Origin: Streptohalobacillus salinus
Lineage (GTDB): Bacteria > Bacillota > Bacilli > Bacillales > Amphibacillaceae
Assembly (NCBI RefSeq): GCF_003201605.1
Contig: NZ_QJJR01000001.1
Span: 62,001 to 126,000, forward strand
Reading direction: 5' to 3'
Length of the DNA stretch: 64,000 nucleotides
Shown here piece after piece: positions 10,071-18,432 of this stretch (the first letter of the stretch is position 1; every line of letters starts with the position of its first letter). The translations under genes were made by a program, and so were the position numbers. Below the pieces are notes generated by a model. That model worked only from the letters and a program-made list of their open reading frames with translations, made no database searches and had not been told where the DNA came from.

Positions 10071-10556
10071 TTACACAAGCTTTTCGAACTTCATTGTTTT
10101 ATTTAACATCTGCATTACCGGGATACCAATGGCCATGACGCCAAATTCACCGAGTGCTGTTGTTAAGTAAGTCAAGAAGAAAGGGAGCTCGAGTGCTAAA
10201 GTTAACTCAAGTGCAATGATAGCCATCGTCACAGTGAAAATCAGCGTGTTGATGATCATTAACTTGGTCGTGTTTTTCACGGTACGTTTAATCAAGATTA
10301 ATAGTCCGAGTGAGATCACAGAGTGACCGACACCAAAGATTAAATCATACATACCGAGTGGGGAAAAGAGATTGGTAATAAAAACACCAAGCACAACCCC
10401 GAAGAAATAGCGGTTATTAAAGACCACTAAATGGTTAAACATCTCAGGTACACGAAATTGCACGCTTAAGAATGTTAGCGGCTCGAGAACTAATGAAATG
10501 GCAATGTATAATGCTGCAATGAGTGCATTAGCCACGAGCGATTTTGTTTTTGACAT
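10071..10556 (-). CDS. queT: QueT-type queuosine-precursor transporter
   Basis: A 161-residue, highly hydrophobic protein with five or six helices, the size of an S-component-like vitamin transporter. Segments E-P-L-T-F-L-S-V-Q-F-R-V-P-E and N-L-F-S-P-L-G-M-Y-D match my recollection of QueT proteins, thought to import preQ1/preQ0 with a shared ECF module. A preQ1 type I riboswitch sits directly before the ribosome site, which independently supports the call. It is co-directional with prs but has its own promoter and follows the prs terminator. Confidence 0.88.
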   Translation of the reverse strand: MSKTKSLVANALIAALYIAISLVLEPLTFLSVQFRVPEMFNHLVVFNNRYFFGVVLGVFITNLFSPLGMYDLIFGVGHSVISLGLLILIKRTVKNTTKLMIINTLIFTVTMAIIALELTLALELPFFLTYLTTALGEFGVMAIGIPVMQMLNKTMKFEKLV

Positions 10557-10570
10557 AGATATGCTCCTCT

Positions 10571-10606
10571 ACTAGTTTTTTTGCGTGGGATGGTTACGAA
10601 CCACGG
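10571..10606 (-). promoter_or_regulatory. preQ1-I riboswitch
   Basis: On the minus strand a compact hairpin (CGTGG paired with CCACG, loop TTCGTAACCATC) is followed by AAAAAAACTA, the class I preQ1 aptamer pattern. The A-rich tail runs straight into the queT ribosome site AGAGGAG. Ligand binding should therefore hide the site and block translation. Confidence 0.9.
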
Positions 10607-10633
10607 TAGCGATTAGAAATCGACAACTTCTTC

Positions 10634-10661
10634 ATTATAAAGAGATTTATAAAAAAATCAA
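10634..10661 (-). promoter_or_regulatory. Sigma-A promoter of queT
   Basis: Minus-strand TTGATT and TATAAT are separated by 16 bases. They lie just upstream of the preQ1 riboswitch and downstream of the prs terminator. Confidence 0.6.
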
Positions 10662-10663
10662 GT

Positions 10664-10702
10664 AAAAAAAGGCATGGTTAGCGATAAACGCAAACCATGC
10701 CT
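10664..10702 (-). terminator. prs terminator
   Basis: On the minus strand AGGCATGGTT pairs with AACCATGCCT and a T run follows. It is just downstream of the prs stop. Confidence 0.85.
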
Positions 10703-10724
10703 ATTCTCATGAAAAATTAGTTGT

Positions 10725-11684
10725 TTAATAGTTGAATAATGGACTAACGGGTTCTTCTAAGTGCACACGCGTGATCGCTTCACTGAATAAATCAGCTGTA
10801 GAGAGCACGGTTAACTTATCGATTTGTTTATGGGTCGGAATTTCAATCGTATCAGTAACGACCATTTCCTTTAATGGTGAATCTTTTAAGTAGGTCGTGG
10901 CAATTCCAGAAAGAACCGCATGGGTACAAGCGGCGTAGACTTCTTTAGCGCCTGATTTCATTAAGGCGTGTGCACCGGTGGATACACGTCTACCGGTATC
11001 AACAATGTCATCAAGTAATATACACGTCTTACCTGCGATTTCTCCAACAACAGATAACTGTGAATCGGTTGTCGCATCCCGTGGTCCACGACGATCTAAA
11101 ATGGCAATCGGAGCATTAATGCTGTCAGCAAAGTTACGCGCCCGTTTGACACTGCCATGATCAGGTGCAACAACAACCACATCTTCGAGTTTTTTAGCTA
11201 AGAAATATTCGGCCATAATAGCCATGCCATTTAAATGGTCAACAGGAATATCGAAGAATCCTTGGACCTGGGTCGCATGTAAGTCCATGGCCATCACGCG
11301 ATTTGCGCCAGCTTTTTCAATAATATCAGCGATAAGTTTTGCGGTAATTGGTTCTCGCGCTTTTGTTTTACGATCTTGACGTGCATAGCCGAAGTAGGGC
11401 ATCACGACATTAATTGTTTTTGCTGATGCGCGTTTGAAAGCATCAAGTAAAATAAGGATTTCCATCAAGTGCTGATCAGATGGATCATTGGTCGATTGAA
11501 TAATATAAGTATCATAGCCACGTACGGTCTCTTCTACATTTACTTGGATTTCTCCATCGCTAAATGTTTGAATAGAACATTGACCTAACTCTAATCCTAA
11601 GTTTTTTGCAATTAATTCAGCTAATGGTTTATTTGAACTTAAGCTAAATACCTTTACTTCATCTTTAATATTTTTGTTTGACAC
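10725..11684 (-). CDS. prs: Ribose-phosphate pyrophosphokinase
   Basis: 319 residues making PRPP from ribose 5-phosphate and ATP in the cytoplasm. Family marks include F-S-D-G-E at 41-45, the Y-A-R-Q-D-R-K segment near 100 and P-D-H-G near 174. The start is one of two adjacent GTG codons after AAAAGGGG; the inner one gives the usual N-terminus. The PRPP-binding loop at 225-236 reads D-D-I-V-D-T-G-R-R-V-S-T where B. subtilis Prs, as I recall it, has D-T-A-G-T. glmU is not upstream, unlike the usual Bacillus arrangement, so this may be a second, divergent Prs. Confidence 0.88.
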   Translation of the reverse strand: MSNKNIKDEVKVFSLSSNKPLAELIAKNLGLELGQCSIQTFSDGEIQVNVEETVRGYDTYIIQSTNDPSDQHLMEILILLDAFKRASAKTINVVMPYFGYARQDRKTKAREPITAKLIADIIEKAGANRVMAMDLHATQVQGFFDIPVDHLNGMAIMAEYFLAKKLEDVVVVAPDHGSVKRARNFADSINAPIAILDRRGPRDATTDSQLSVVGEIAGKTCILLDDIVDTGRRVSTGAHALMKSGAKEVYAACTHAVLSGIATTYLKDSPLKEMVVTDTIEIPTHKQIDKLTVLSTADLFSEAITRVHLEEPVSPLFNY

Positions 11685-11717
11685 CACATTCGCCCCTTTT
11701 AAATGATTACAATGCAT

Positions 11718-12024
11718 TAGTTTTATTGTAAAACAAATGACGTGGAATTACTAGTTGGTTATTGATTCTTTTCAAAAGAGTTGGAGACACTTCAGATAAG
11801 AAGGACAGACGTTTTACGAACCAATACGATTGAACGACCCACCACTTATCACGCTTACGAGCTGTTTGAAGTGCGGGGGTTCTCGCCTCTATTTAGATAA
11901 ATTAACCCCCTTTTAAAGCAGTGGCCACTTTAATACACGCTGCATACTAAAATATGTTACACTGAAGACAACAACTTAATAAAGTTATTTAATAAACAAG
12001 AAAGATAATTAAGGTGGTGAAGAC
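11718..12024 (+). other. Intergenic region between prs and araC with hairpin and palindrome
   Basis: No credible ORF. A terminator-like hairpin lies at 11875-11914 (GGGGGTT with AACCCCC, then TTTT). A perfect ten-base palindrome AGTGGCCACT lies at 11920-11929, about 95 bases before the AraC-type gene. The hairpin could end a short leader or small RNA, and the palindrome could be an operator; both are inference. Confidence 0.45.
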
Positions 12025-12870
12025 ATGCAAGAGAAAATTCGCTATACATTTGATCAACACGCATTGTTGCCGCTCTATCTCGATAGCATTGGTTATAATC
12101 CACAAGAATTAGATTTTGAACGCCCTGAGGGCTACCCTTACTATCACTGGCTGCAAACCATTGAAGGTGAAGGTGTGATTGAACTGAAAGATCAACACGT
12201 TGTTTTAAAGGAAGGGCAAGGGTTACTATTGACGCCTTATACAGCCCATAACTATCACCCCAATTATACCGTCACAGACAATTGGTCGACGGTTTATGTT
12301 ACGTTTGGCGGGCATTCCATCGATGAAATTCTTGATACGCTTAATTTAAATTTCTCGAGTCTTTATCTGGAAAACACGTCAGGCGTCTTTTACCAGTTTA
12401 TGAAAACGGTCTTTTCCGTTCTCCGCGCACAGGATCAAAGCGATCCTCACTTGCATTTTGATGCGTCAGGTTATTTGTATCAATTTCTAATGCACTTAAA
12501 AAAACATGGAACGGTAGGGGAACAACTATCGAATGAACAATCCTATAGTAAAGTTCGTCCGATTGTCGAGTATTTGGAACAACACTTTGGCGATAACATT
12601 GGATTAAATGAAATGTCAGATGCAGCCGGGATTAGTGCCCAGCATTTAAATAAATTGTTTCATGATACCTTTGGTATGAGTCCTTACGCTTTTTTAGTAC
12701 AAATGCGGATGCGTGAAGCGAAACGATTAATGTTAACAGATATGCGATTGACATTAAAAGATATCGCTGATCAGGTTGGCTTTAATGCTGTTAGTCACTT
12801 CGTAACGACATTTAAATCACGTGAAGGCATGACACCGAAACAGTACCGCAACCTGCATAAAAAAGATTAA
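12025..12870 (+). CDS. AraC-family transcriptional regulator
   Basis: 281 residues. The N-terminal half looks like a cupin-type sugar sensor (E-G-E-G-V-I-E, Y-T-A-H-N-Y-H-P). The last about 100 residues hold two helix-turn-helix units (A-G-I-S-A-Q-H-L-N-K-L-F, then I-A-D-Q-V-G-F) and the closing P-K-Q-Y-R signature. The ATG follows AAGGTGG. It lies 154 bases upstream of a beta-galactosidase gene on the same strand and is probably its local activator. Confidence 0.9.
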   Translation: MQEKIRYTFDQHALLPLYLDSIGYNPQELDFERPEGYPYYHWLQTIEGEGVIELKDQHVVLKEGQGLLLTPYTAHNYHPNYTVTDNWSTVYVTFGGHSIDEILDTLNLNFSSLYLENTSGVFYQFMKTVFSVLRAQDQSDPHLHFDASGYLYQFLMHLKKHGTVGEQLSNEQSYSKVRPIVEYLEQHFGDNIGLNEMSDAAGISAQHLNKLFHDTFGMSPYAFLVQMRMREAKRLMLTDMRLTLKDIADQVGFNAVSHFVTTFKSREGMTPKQYRNLHKKD

Positions 12871-13024
12871 CCTAACGACACTAAAAAAGAAGAAAAGTTT
12901 AAGAAAATGAAGCTGAATCCGAATATTTTCCCTCTTTAATCAAATGAATTTCGGCACTATACTTAGGATGAGTATCAAACATTATCTATCGGTTTTGTTA
13001 AATAATATGAATGTGAGGATGACT

Positions 13025-15082
13025 ATGATGTTTAAACCATTAACTGAAAAATTACCTAAACTGTTACACGGGGCTGACTACAACCCGGAACAATGGCTCG
13101 ATTATCCAGAAATTTTTGAACAGGATTTAACACTTATGCAAGAAGCACATGTCAATGTGATGTCGGTCGGTATCTTTTCTTGGGCAAAGCTTGAACCAGA
13201 AGAAGGGGTATTTGATTTTGCCTGGATGGATACGGTTATCGATCGCCTATACGAAAACGGTGTATCGGTTTTTCTTGCGACACCAACCGGGGCCAGACCA
13301 ACCTGGATGTCTGAAAAGTACCCAGAAGTGCTTCGGGTATCAGAAACACGGGTACGTAACTTACATGGCATGCGCCATAATCACTGTTATACTTCGCCAA
13401 TTTACCGTGAGAAAACCACCATTATCAATCAGAAATTAGCTGAGCGATACAGCGATCACCCCGGTGTGATTGGCTGGCATATTTCGAATGAATATGGCGG
13501 GGAATGCCACTGTGATCTTTGTCAAGCTGCTTTTCGTGACTGGTTAAAAGAAAAATATCAAACGCTCGATGCCTTAAATCAAGCGTGGTGGACCACATTC
13601 TGGAGCCATACGTACACCGCCTGGTCACAACTTGAGTCACCAGCGCCGCACGGGGAACAGTTTGTTCACGGTCAAACACTTGATTGGAAGCGATTTGTCA
13701 CCGATCAAACACTCGATTTCTTCCGTCATGAAGTAAAACCGCTTAAAGCAAAAAATCAAGCGTTACCAGTGACTGCAAACTTTATGGAACTGTTTGAGGG
13801 TCTAAACTATGATAAGTTTAAAGACGATCTAGATATTGTCTCATGGGATTCTTATCCAACGTGGCACAACGCAACCGATGACCAAGAAGTGGCAGCCTAT
13901 ACGGCAATGAATCATGATTGGTTCCGTGCCTTAAAAGATGGCCAACCGTTTCTTTTGATGGAATCAACGCCAAGTTTAACTAACTGGCAACCGCTCAGTA
14001 AGTTGAAGAAGCCAGGCATGCACCGTTTATCTTCTCTACAAGCTGTCGCGCATGGCTCTGATTCCGTTCAATACTTCCAGTGGCGTAAAAGCCGTGGCTC
14101 GAGTGAGAAGTTTCATGGTGCGGTCGTTGACCATGTCGGTCACAGTCAAACCCGTGTGTTTAAGGAAGTAAGCGATGTGGGTCAAACACTCGAACAATTA
14201 ACTGAGCTGGCCGGTAGTTCGGTTAAACCAGAAGTTGCGATTATTTTTGATACCGAAAACCGCTGGGCGATTAATGATGCAGAAGGTCCACGGAATGCAG
14301 GTGTCTATTATGAACGGACGGTTCTCGAACATTACCGCGCGTTCTGGGAACAAGGCGTACCGGTTGATATCATTAGTGAAGACCGGGAGTTATCGCCATA
14401 CACACTCGTTGTTGCGCCGATGCTATATATGGTACGTGAGGGTATTGGAGAAAAAATCGAAGCTTTTGTTGAACAGGGTGGCACACTCGTCTCGACCTAT
14501 TGGTCGGGGATCGTCAACGAGACCGATCTTACTTACCTCGGTGGTTTCCCAGGTCCACTTCGGAAGACATTAGGGATATGGTCTGAAGAAATTGATGCTT
14601 TAGCAGATAACGAATATAATCAAGCAACAGCAAAGCCAGGAAACCCGTTACAATTAAATGGACGCTTTAAAATAAAAGAGTTAGCTGATCTTGCGCACAC
14701 AGAAACAGCGGAAACATTAATGACCTATGACGAAGATTTCTATCAAGGCTATCCTGCCTTAACTAAGAATACGTTAGGGTCAGGAAGTGCCTATTATCAA
14801 GCGGCTCGGTTTGATTTAGATTTCCAAAGGGTCTTTTACAAGCAGTTAGCAAAAACGCTTGGGCTCACTCATGTGTGGGACACAGCTTTACCAAGCGGGG
14901 TGACGGTCCAAAAACGTGAAAATGATACGGTGCGTCATCTTTTCATCATGAACTTCAATAACAGCGATCAAACACTTGCAACGGCTAAAACCGGACTACG
15001 TGATGCGCTAAGCCATGCGCTTGTTGCAACTCGCATTGTTGTGCCAGCCTATGGCGTTCGGATATTAATTGAGCAAAAGTAG
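13025..15082 (+). CDS. GH42 beta-galactosidase
   Basis: 685 residues from the ATG best placed after TGAGG, close to the length of B. subtilis GanA. The GH42 acid/base is E156 in W-H-I-S-N-E-Y-G-G and the nucleophile is E313 in L-L-M-E-S-T-P-S. Cysteines 121, 161, 163 and 166 form the zinc-type cluster seen in many GH42 enzymes. The trimerisation and C-terminal beta domains follow. There is no signal peptide, so it should act on imported beta-galactosides (lactose, galacto-oligosaccharides) in the cytoplasm. It follows an AraC gene and ends at a terminator. Confidence 0.93.
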   Translation: MMFKPLTEKLPKLLHGADYNPEQWLDYPEIFEQDLTLMQEAHVNVMSVGIFSWAKLEPEEGVFDFAWMDTVIDRLYENGVSVFLATPTGARPTWMSEKYPEVLRVSETRVRNLHGMRHNHCYTSPIYREKTTIINQKLAERYSDHPGVIGWHISNEYGGECHCDLCQAAFRDWLKEKYQTLDALNQAWWTTFWSHTYTAWSQLESPAPHGEQFVHGQTLDWKRFVTDQTLDFFRHEVKPLKAKNQALPVTANFMELFEGLNYDKFKDDLDIVSWDSYPTWHNATDDQEVAAYTAMNHDWFRALKDGQPFLLMESTPSLTNWQPLSKLKKPGMHRLSSLQAVAHGSDSVQYFQWRKSRGSSEKFHGAVVDHVGHSQTRVFKEVSDVGQTLEQLTELAGSSVKPEVAIIFDTENRWAINDAEGPRNAGVYYERTVLEHYRAFWEQGVPVDIISEDRELSPYTLVVAPMLYMVREGIGEKIEAFVEQGGTLVSTYWSGIVNETDLTYLGGFPGPLRKTLGIWSEEIDALADNEYNQATAKPGNPLQLNGRFKIKELADLAHTETAETLMTYDEDFYQGYPALTKNTLGSGSAYYQAARFDLDFQRVFYKQLAKTLGLTHVWDTALPSGVTVQKRENDTVRHLFIMNFNNSDQTLATAKTGLRDALSHALVATRIVVPAYGVRILIEQK

Positions 15083-15130
15083 TCTGACTGCAACAAGCGT
15101 AACGAGGAAATAACGACCTGAACGAATATT

Positions 15131-15174
15131 ACGTCTGATTACTTATTAAAGCATAAGTAGTCAGGCGTTTTTTC
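15131..15174 (+). terminator. Terminator after the beta-galactosidase gene
   Basis: A stem of about 14 pairs with some G-T pairs (CGTCTGATTACTTA with TAAGTAGTCAGGCG) is followed by TTTTTTC. Confidence 0.85.
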
Positions 15175-15282
15175 TTAGCGTAACGGTAAAAGTAAACGCA
15201 TACGAAAAGTTATTTCAAGTCCTGATGAAATTTGGTATAATGAAGTCAGAATTAACAAAAAAATAATGCGGAGGCGATTGAG

Positions 15283-17025
15283 ATGAGCTGGCAGGTTACA
15301 TACGAAAAGTGGGCAAGTTTTCCTGATTTGGACCCAGAGTTGAAACAACAATTAGCAGATATTGAAGCAGATGAGAAGAAACTAGAAGATAGTTTTTATA
15401 AAGAGCTAGAATTTGGGACAGGCGGCATGCGCGGGGAGCTTGGTCCTGGAACCAACCGTTTAAATATCTATACGATCCGTAAAGCTGCAGAAGGACTGGC
15501 GCACTACATTGAAAAACAAGGAGATAAAGCGAAAGAAATGGGTGTTGCGATTGCTTATGACGTTCGTTTTAAATCACCAGAATTTTCGATGGAAGCAGCC
15601 AAAGTTCTTGCAACACATGGCATTAAGACCTATGTCTTTGAATCATTGCGGTCTACACCTGAATTGTCTTTTGCAGTTCGGCATTTAGGCTGTTTCAGTG
15701 GCATCATGGTGACTGCAAGTCACAATCCACCAGAATATAATGGATTTAAAGTTTATAACGAAGAAGGTGGACAAGTCTTAGCGGAAGAAGCAGAAGCGAT
15801 TATTGCTGAAGTTAATCAAGTGGAAAATGAATTGATTGTCGATGCCCGTGAAAAAGCAGATTTAGAAGCCGAAGGACGGATTGAAATCATTGGTCAAGAA
15901 GTAGACGATGCCTATCAATCGGCATTAAAATCAATCATTCAGCAACAAGATTTAATTGACCGTGTCGGTGCAGACTTGAAAATCATTTTTACACCGTTAC
16001 ACGGAACAGCAAATCATCCGGTTCGTCAGGCACTAAGTGCGATGGGTTTTAGTGATGTAGAGATTGTCAAAGAACAAGAAGAACCAGATCCAACCTTCAA
16101 GACGGTAAAATCACCAAATCCTGAAGAACATGACGCATTTGCGTTAGCGATCAAGCAAGGGCAAGCGGTTGAAGCGGATATTTTAGTCGGTACAGATCCA
16201 GATGGGGACCGGGTTGGTGTTGCAACGAAGAATGAAGCAGGCGACTACGTCGTCCTAACCGGTAATCAAGTGGGCGCGTTGATGCTCGATTATTTGATTG
16301 AATCGAAGAAAAAGAAAGGGACCTTTAGTAAAGACTTAACCGTTTTAAAAACGATTGTGACAAGTGAAATTGGACGAGATATCGCTACTTATCACGGACT
16401 AGACACAATTGATACGCTAACCGGTTTTAAATTTATCGGAGAACAAATTAAAAACTTTGAATCCATCGATGATAAAACATTCTTGTTTGGTTATGAAGAA
16501 AGTTATGGTTATCTTGTTGGTGACTTTGTACGTGACAAAGACGCTATCCAGGCTGTTATGTTAGCGGCAGAAGTGGCTGCGTATTATAAAGACCAAGGCA
16601 AGACCTTGTATCAAGGGTTACAAGCTCTCTTTGAGAAATATGGCTATTATTATGAATCATTACAGTCGTTGACGTTAAAAGGTAAAGACGGCGCCGAACA
16701 AATTGTCGCCTTAATCAAAGATTTCCGTGAAAACCCGCCAACATCAGTGGCTGGTCAGAAAGTTATTGCTGTGGAAGACTATCATGCAAGTGTCAGAACA
16801 GCACTTGAGTCACAAGCAACTCAACCGATTGCCTTGCCGCAATCGAATGTCCTTAAATACTTCCTTGAGGACGGTTCGTGGTTCTGTGTGCGTCCATCAG
16901 GAACAGAGCCAAAGGTGAAATTTTACTTTGGTGTAACGGGTGACGCTGAAATTGAAACAAAATCAAAGCTAAATGAAATCGAAGCAGGTGTGATGAAACG
17001 GGTTGAGGCGTTTATCGCAGAATAA
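15283..17025 (+). CDS. pgcA: Alpha-phosphoglucomutase
   Basis: 580 residues, interconverting glucose 1-phosphate and glucose 6-phosphate. The phosphoserine loop T-A-S-H-N-P-P has S146, the Mg2+ loop is D-P-D-G-D-R near residue 307, and the C-terminal phosphate-binding R-P-S-G-T-E-P is present. The ATG follows GGAGG. It stands alone between terminators. It links galactose/glucose breakdown to cell-wall and UDP-glucose synthesis. Length matches B. subtilis PgcA. Confidence 0.95.
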   Translation: MSWQVTYEKWASFPDLDPELKQQLADIEADEKKLEDSFYKELEFGTGGMRGELGPGTNRLNIYTIRKAAEGLAHYIEKQGDKAKEMGVAIAYDVRFKSPEFSMEAAKVLATHGIKTYVFESLRSTPELSFAVRHLGCFSGIMVTASHNPPEYNGFKVYNEEGGQVLAEEAEAIIAEVNQVENELIVDAREKADLEAEGRIEIIGQEVDDAYQSALKSIIQQQDLIDRVGADLKIIFTPLHGTANHPVRQALSAMGFSDVEIVKEQEEPDPTFKTVKSPNPEEHDAFALAIKQGQAVEADILVGTDPDGDRVGVATKNEAGDYVVLTGNQVGALMLDYLIESKKKKGTFSKDLTVLKTIVTSEIGRDIATYHGLDTIDTLTGFKFIGEQIKNFESIDDKTFLFGYEESYGYLVGDFVRDKDAIQAVMLAAEVAAYYKDQGKTLYQGLQALFEKYGYYYESLQSLTLKGKDGAEQIVALIKDFRENPPTSVAGQKVIAVEDYHASVRTALESQATQPIALPQSNVLKYFLEDGSWFCVRPSGTEPKVKFYFGVTGDAEIETKSKLNEIEAGVMKRVEAFIAE

Positions 17026-17040
17026 ATAAGACCATTAACT

Positions 17041-17087
17041 AAACACACGATTGGCTCAAGCTTACAGATTGAGCCAACCGTGTGTTT
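17041..17087. terminator. Long perfect inverted repeat after pgcA
   Basis: AAACACACG-TTGGCTCAA type arms pair almost perfectly over about 19 bases with a nine-base loop. Only TTT follows, so termination on the plus strand is plausible but not classical. Confidence 0.55.
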
Positions 17088-17241
17088 AAGTCTAAAGGCA
17101 AGCAATGGCTGTAAAAACGTGTTGACCGGTTGGTTGGAGCAATGTCTTCTAAAGCAAAAACTGGGGCAAAACAATCATGCAGTCGTAAAATGATGATCGC
17201 GTCAATAGGGGTTAGAAAAAAGTAACCAGAGGATCAATCGA

Positions 17242-17272
17242 AAAAGGCTAGTGCAGGACGCACTAGCCTTTT
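17242..17272. terminator. Bidirectional terminator overlapping the end of the EAL gene
   Basis: AAAAGGCTAGTGC pairs with GCACTAGCCTTTT around a four-base loop. The arm overlaps the last codons of the minus-strand EAL gene. Confidence 0.8.
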
Positions 17273-18273
17273 AGCGTACTTAAATCAATCACATCAATCG
17301 CTAACGGGTCTGGCTCAGCTTTACCGAATAAATAGCCTTGGAATAGTTCAAAGCCACGAGCCTTCAGCCACTCAAAATCTTCAAAAGATTCGACCCCTTC
17401 AGCGAGAGTGGTCGCTTTAAATTGTTTTGCGATTTTAAGCACCTCATCAGCAATGCGTTGTTTTTCGAAATCGGTCGCCACCCCGTCAACGTAATCCCGG
17501 TCTAACTTAATGTACGGCGGTTCTAATGTGGCTAAAAAGTCAAGTGTATTATAACCAGCGCCGACATCATCAAGAGCAAATTCAAAACCATGGGAGAGAT
17601 AATAATTTAATATTGACTTTAAATGGTCGGTGTCTTTTACTTTTTCTGTTTCGACAACTTCAAACACGAATCGTGAACTATCGATATCTAACATTTTAGC
17701 GACTTTTGTCGTTGTTTTTAGGCAAAATTCCGGAGAATATATAGCGGTAGGAATAAAATTAATAAAAGCTTTTTGATGGGTTTTAAGTCGTTTAACTTGT
17801 TTTACTGCATGAATGCGGCAGATCCGGTCGAGGGCGAAGGTACGTCCGCGCCTACTCGCTGCAGGGAACATCACATCTGGGTAAATCATTGTTCCTGATT
17901 GATCAACAAAACGCGCAAGCATTTCATAAGCAAAAATGGTACCGTCTTGTTTAATGATCGGTTGAAAGTGCATCTTGAGAAACCGTTCACTAATCAACCC
18001 GTCAATCCATGCTGCATCACGGTAATCATTAAATTGATGAATATCTAACCAGTCGAACTTATTGATTCTAAAGGTGACGTTCTCAGTGAGTGCCATCTCA
18101 GTTAAAAAATCGTTCAAGTCACGTGCGCCTTTTTCGTTTGTTGTGATTTCGTTATCTGTAACCGTAAAGACCTGTTCCGTATGGTGGAAATGTGCTTCAA
18201 TTACATCGATAATAGCAGGTGGTAAGCGGAAAGTAATTTGTTGACCGGCGATGGTGCAATTTGGACAAGACAT
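17263..18273 (-). CDS. EAL-domain cyclic-di-GMP phosphodiesterase-like protein
   Basis: 336 residues from the ATG preceded by GGAGG (an upstream in-frame ATG lacks a site). The first about 85 residues form an unrecognised domain beginning M-S-C-P-N-C, a possible metal-binding or redox pair. The EAL domain spans about 95-325: Y-E-M-L-A-R-F at 116-122 in place of E-A-L, N-F-I-P at 172-175, E205 and E208, L-D-D-V-G-A-G-Y at 234-241, K-L-D at 256-258, A-E-G-V-E at 291-295 and Q-G-Y-L-F-G-K. The main acidic residues appear present, so hydrolysis of c-di-GMP is plausible. A GGDEF protein lies about 8 kb away. Confidence 0.85.
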   Translation of the reverse strand: MSCPNCTIAGQQITFRLPPAIIDVIEAHFHHTEQVFTVTDNEITTNEKGARDLNDFLTEMALTENVTFRINKFDWLDIHQFNDYRDAAWIDGLISERFLKMHFQPIIKQDGTIFAYEMLARFVDQSGTMIYPDVMFPAASRRGRTFALDRICRIHAVKQVKRLKTHQKAFINFIPTAIYSPEFCLKTTTKVAKMLDIDSSRFVFEVVETEKVKDTDHLKSILNYYLSHGFEFALDDVGAGYNTLDFLATLEPPYIKLDRDYVDGVATDFEKQRIADEVLKIAKQFKATTLAEGVESFEDFEWLKARGFELFQGYLFGKAEPDPLAIDVIDLSTLKG

Positions 18274-18351
18274 AAACAAACCTCCATAAATCATAGCATG
18301 AATAGTCCTATTTTATCATATTTTCAAAACATGTTATAGCAAAATGTAAAG

Positions 18352-18385
18352 AAACACCTTGCTCAATAAATGAACAAGGTGTTTT
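18352..18385 (-). terminator. fruA terminator
   Basis: AAACACCTTG pairs with CAAGGTGTTT around a loop; on the minus strand TTTCTTT follows. It lies 48 bases past the fruA stop. Confidence 0.7.
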
Positions 18386-18432
18386 ATAACTGTTTAAAAT
18401 CGTACGTCTATTTACTTTATAGCGCGTCTAGC

